Notes under the pieces: generated by a model
Seen by the model: the letters and a program-made list of their open reading frames with translations, nothing else
Database searches by the model: none
Told to the model about the DNA's origin: nothing
In this document: positions 5,599-5,918 of the stretch, in pieces
Position numbering within the stretch: the stretch's first letter is position 1
Layout of the letters: every line of letters starts with the position of its first letter
From: Arenicella sp.
GTDB lineage: Bacteria > Pseudomonadota > Gammaproteobacteria > Arenicellales > Arenicellaceae
Length of the DNA stretch: 5,918 bases
NCBI GenBank assembly: GCA_016763815.1
Contig: JAESTB010000408.1
Span: 1-5,918 of the forward strand
Direction: 5' to 3'
Position numbers and translations under genes: made by a program

Positions 5599-5918
5599 TT
5601 AGGCTACGTTATCAAGCTCATGACTGATAGGCGACTGGCTGGAATTACTTCCCTTGCGTGATCGACAGTTATTATCCCGCACATTCGTCCCGAGCACATT
5701 CGTCCCGAGCACAGCATCAAACACCGGCTGCCAACTATTCTGCTTGTGTACATGCTCTGAGCACCGCTTACCCAATTTACTCCAAGTTTCGGGCTGCGAG
5801 CCCTTTATCACTCTATATTGTTCAATCATCGACAGCCAATCCGCACTATCATCCTGGTGGATTATTTGCCCGGTTATATTTGGCAAGATGATTTCCTTCG
5901 GGCCTCCGGTGGCGGTTA
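5599..5918 (-). CDS. GT4-type glycosyltransferase, C-terminal end, cut by window edge
   Basis: The frame is open to the right edge with no start needed: the first visible residues are TATGGPKEIILPNITGQIIH. This is the donor-binding segment of GT-B family 4 glycosyltransferases (general form A-T-x-x-GGPxEI-(5-6 residues)-TG), which contact the nucleotide-sugar. The usual EX7E pair would lie upstream, outside the window. A following helical stretch (DSADWLSMIEQYRVI) is typical of the C-terminal end of these enzymes. A TTG at 5886 preceded by GAAGGA could be mistaken for a start, but homology continues upstream of it. After FDAVL come two copies of LGTNV, then a polar Ser/Asn/Arg-rich tail ending in HELDNVA. 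The tail does not resemble the family and may be variable. Donor and acceptor are unknown. Confidence 0.78.
   Translation of the reverse strand, partial: TATGGPKEIILPNITGQIIHQDDSADWLSMIEQYRVIKGSQPETWSKLGKRCSEHVHKQNSWQPVFDAVLGTNVLGTNVRDNNCRSRKGSNSSQSPISHELDNVA
5679..5713. repeat. In-frame 15-bp tandem duplication in the glycosyltransferase tail
   Basis: GCACATTCGTCCCGA occurs twice without mismatch (5679-5693 and 5694-5708), followed by a partial third GCACA (5709-5713). Read on the minus strand it encodes LGTNV-LGTNV. The length is a multiple of three, so the frame is kept. Identical copies suggest a recent slippage event. Confidence 0.85.

Noticed and set aside
5679..5713. CRISPR array
   Set aside because: Units of 15 bp are directly adjacent with no spacers and lie in a coding frame.
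5658..5891. Plus-strand frame of 77 codons
   Set aside because: Antisense to the glycosyltransferase tail; its only feature is the mirror of the 15-bp repeat.

Overview
The window looks like chromosomal DNA from a gammaproteobacterium of moderate GC content. The best clue is a type II NADH dehydrogenase that follows the Escherichia coli Ndh layout to its last residues (ends in a basic K-L-H). The taxon is inferred from protein resemblance only. No rRNA, tRNA, CRISPR or phage genes were seen.

Left part (1-2777). A molybdopterin/[4Fe-4S] oxidoreductase runs off the left edge on the minus strand. It lies 43 bp downstream of an FtrA-type regulator on the same strand (DJ-1/PfpI domain plus AraC helix-turn-helix). 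Diverging from ftrA on the plus strand is a single-domain rhodanese. The 119-bp intergenic region holds a large inverted repeat and a perfect -10 box with a poor -35, as expected of an activator-dependent promoter.

Middle (2827-3310). Downstream of the rhodanese is a small cysteine-rich DUF1272 gene, which is broken. Its N-terminal 42 codons are followed by about 180 bp bounded by 18-bp imperfect terminal inverted repeats, and its C-terminal half then resumes in another frame. The intervening DNA encodes no transposase and is full of hairpins, one of them terminator-like, so it looks like a MITE-type insertion. This is the most interesting feature of the window.

Right part (3389-5918). All genes here are on the minus strand. 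The type II NADH dehydrogenase is split by a one-base frameshift: the FAD/NADH-binding part is in one frame, and the quinone motif plus membrane-binding tail are in another, joined by an ATGA stop/start overlap. Beyond a 264-bp gap with degenerate 15-bp repeats lie a histidine phosphatase and, 30 bp upstream of it, the C-terminal end of a GT4-type glycosyltransferase cut by the right edge. That glycosyltransferase carries a fresh-looking in-frame 15-bp tandem duplication.

Working together: ftrA, the rhodanese and the DUF1272 gene look like one divergently controlled module, perhaps linked to the molybdoenzyme (inference). The glycosyltransferase and phosphatase look like an operon. Two of the seven genes are disrupted, so the segment may be decaying or the assembly may hold an error at the ndh site.
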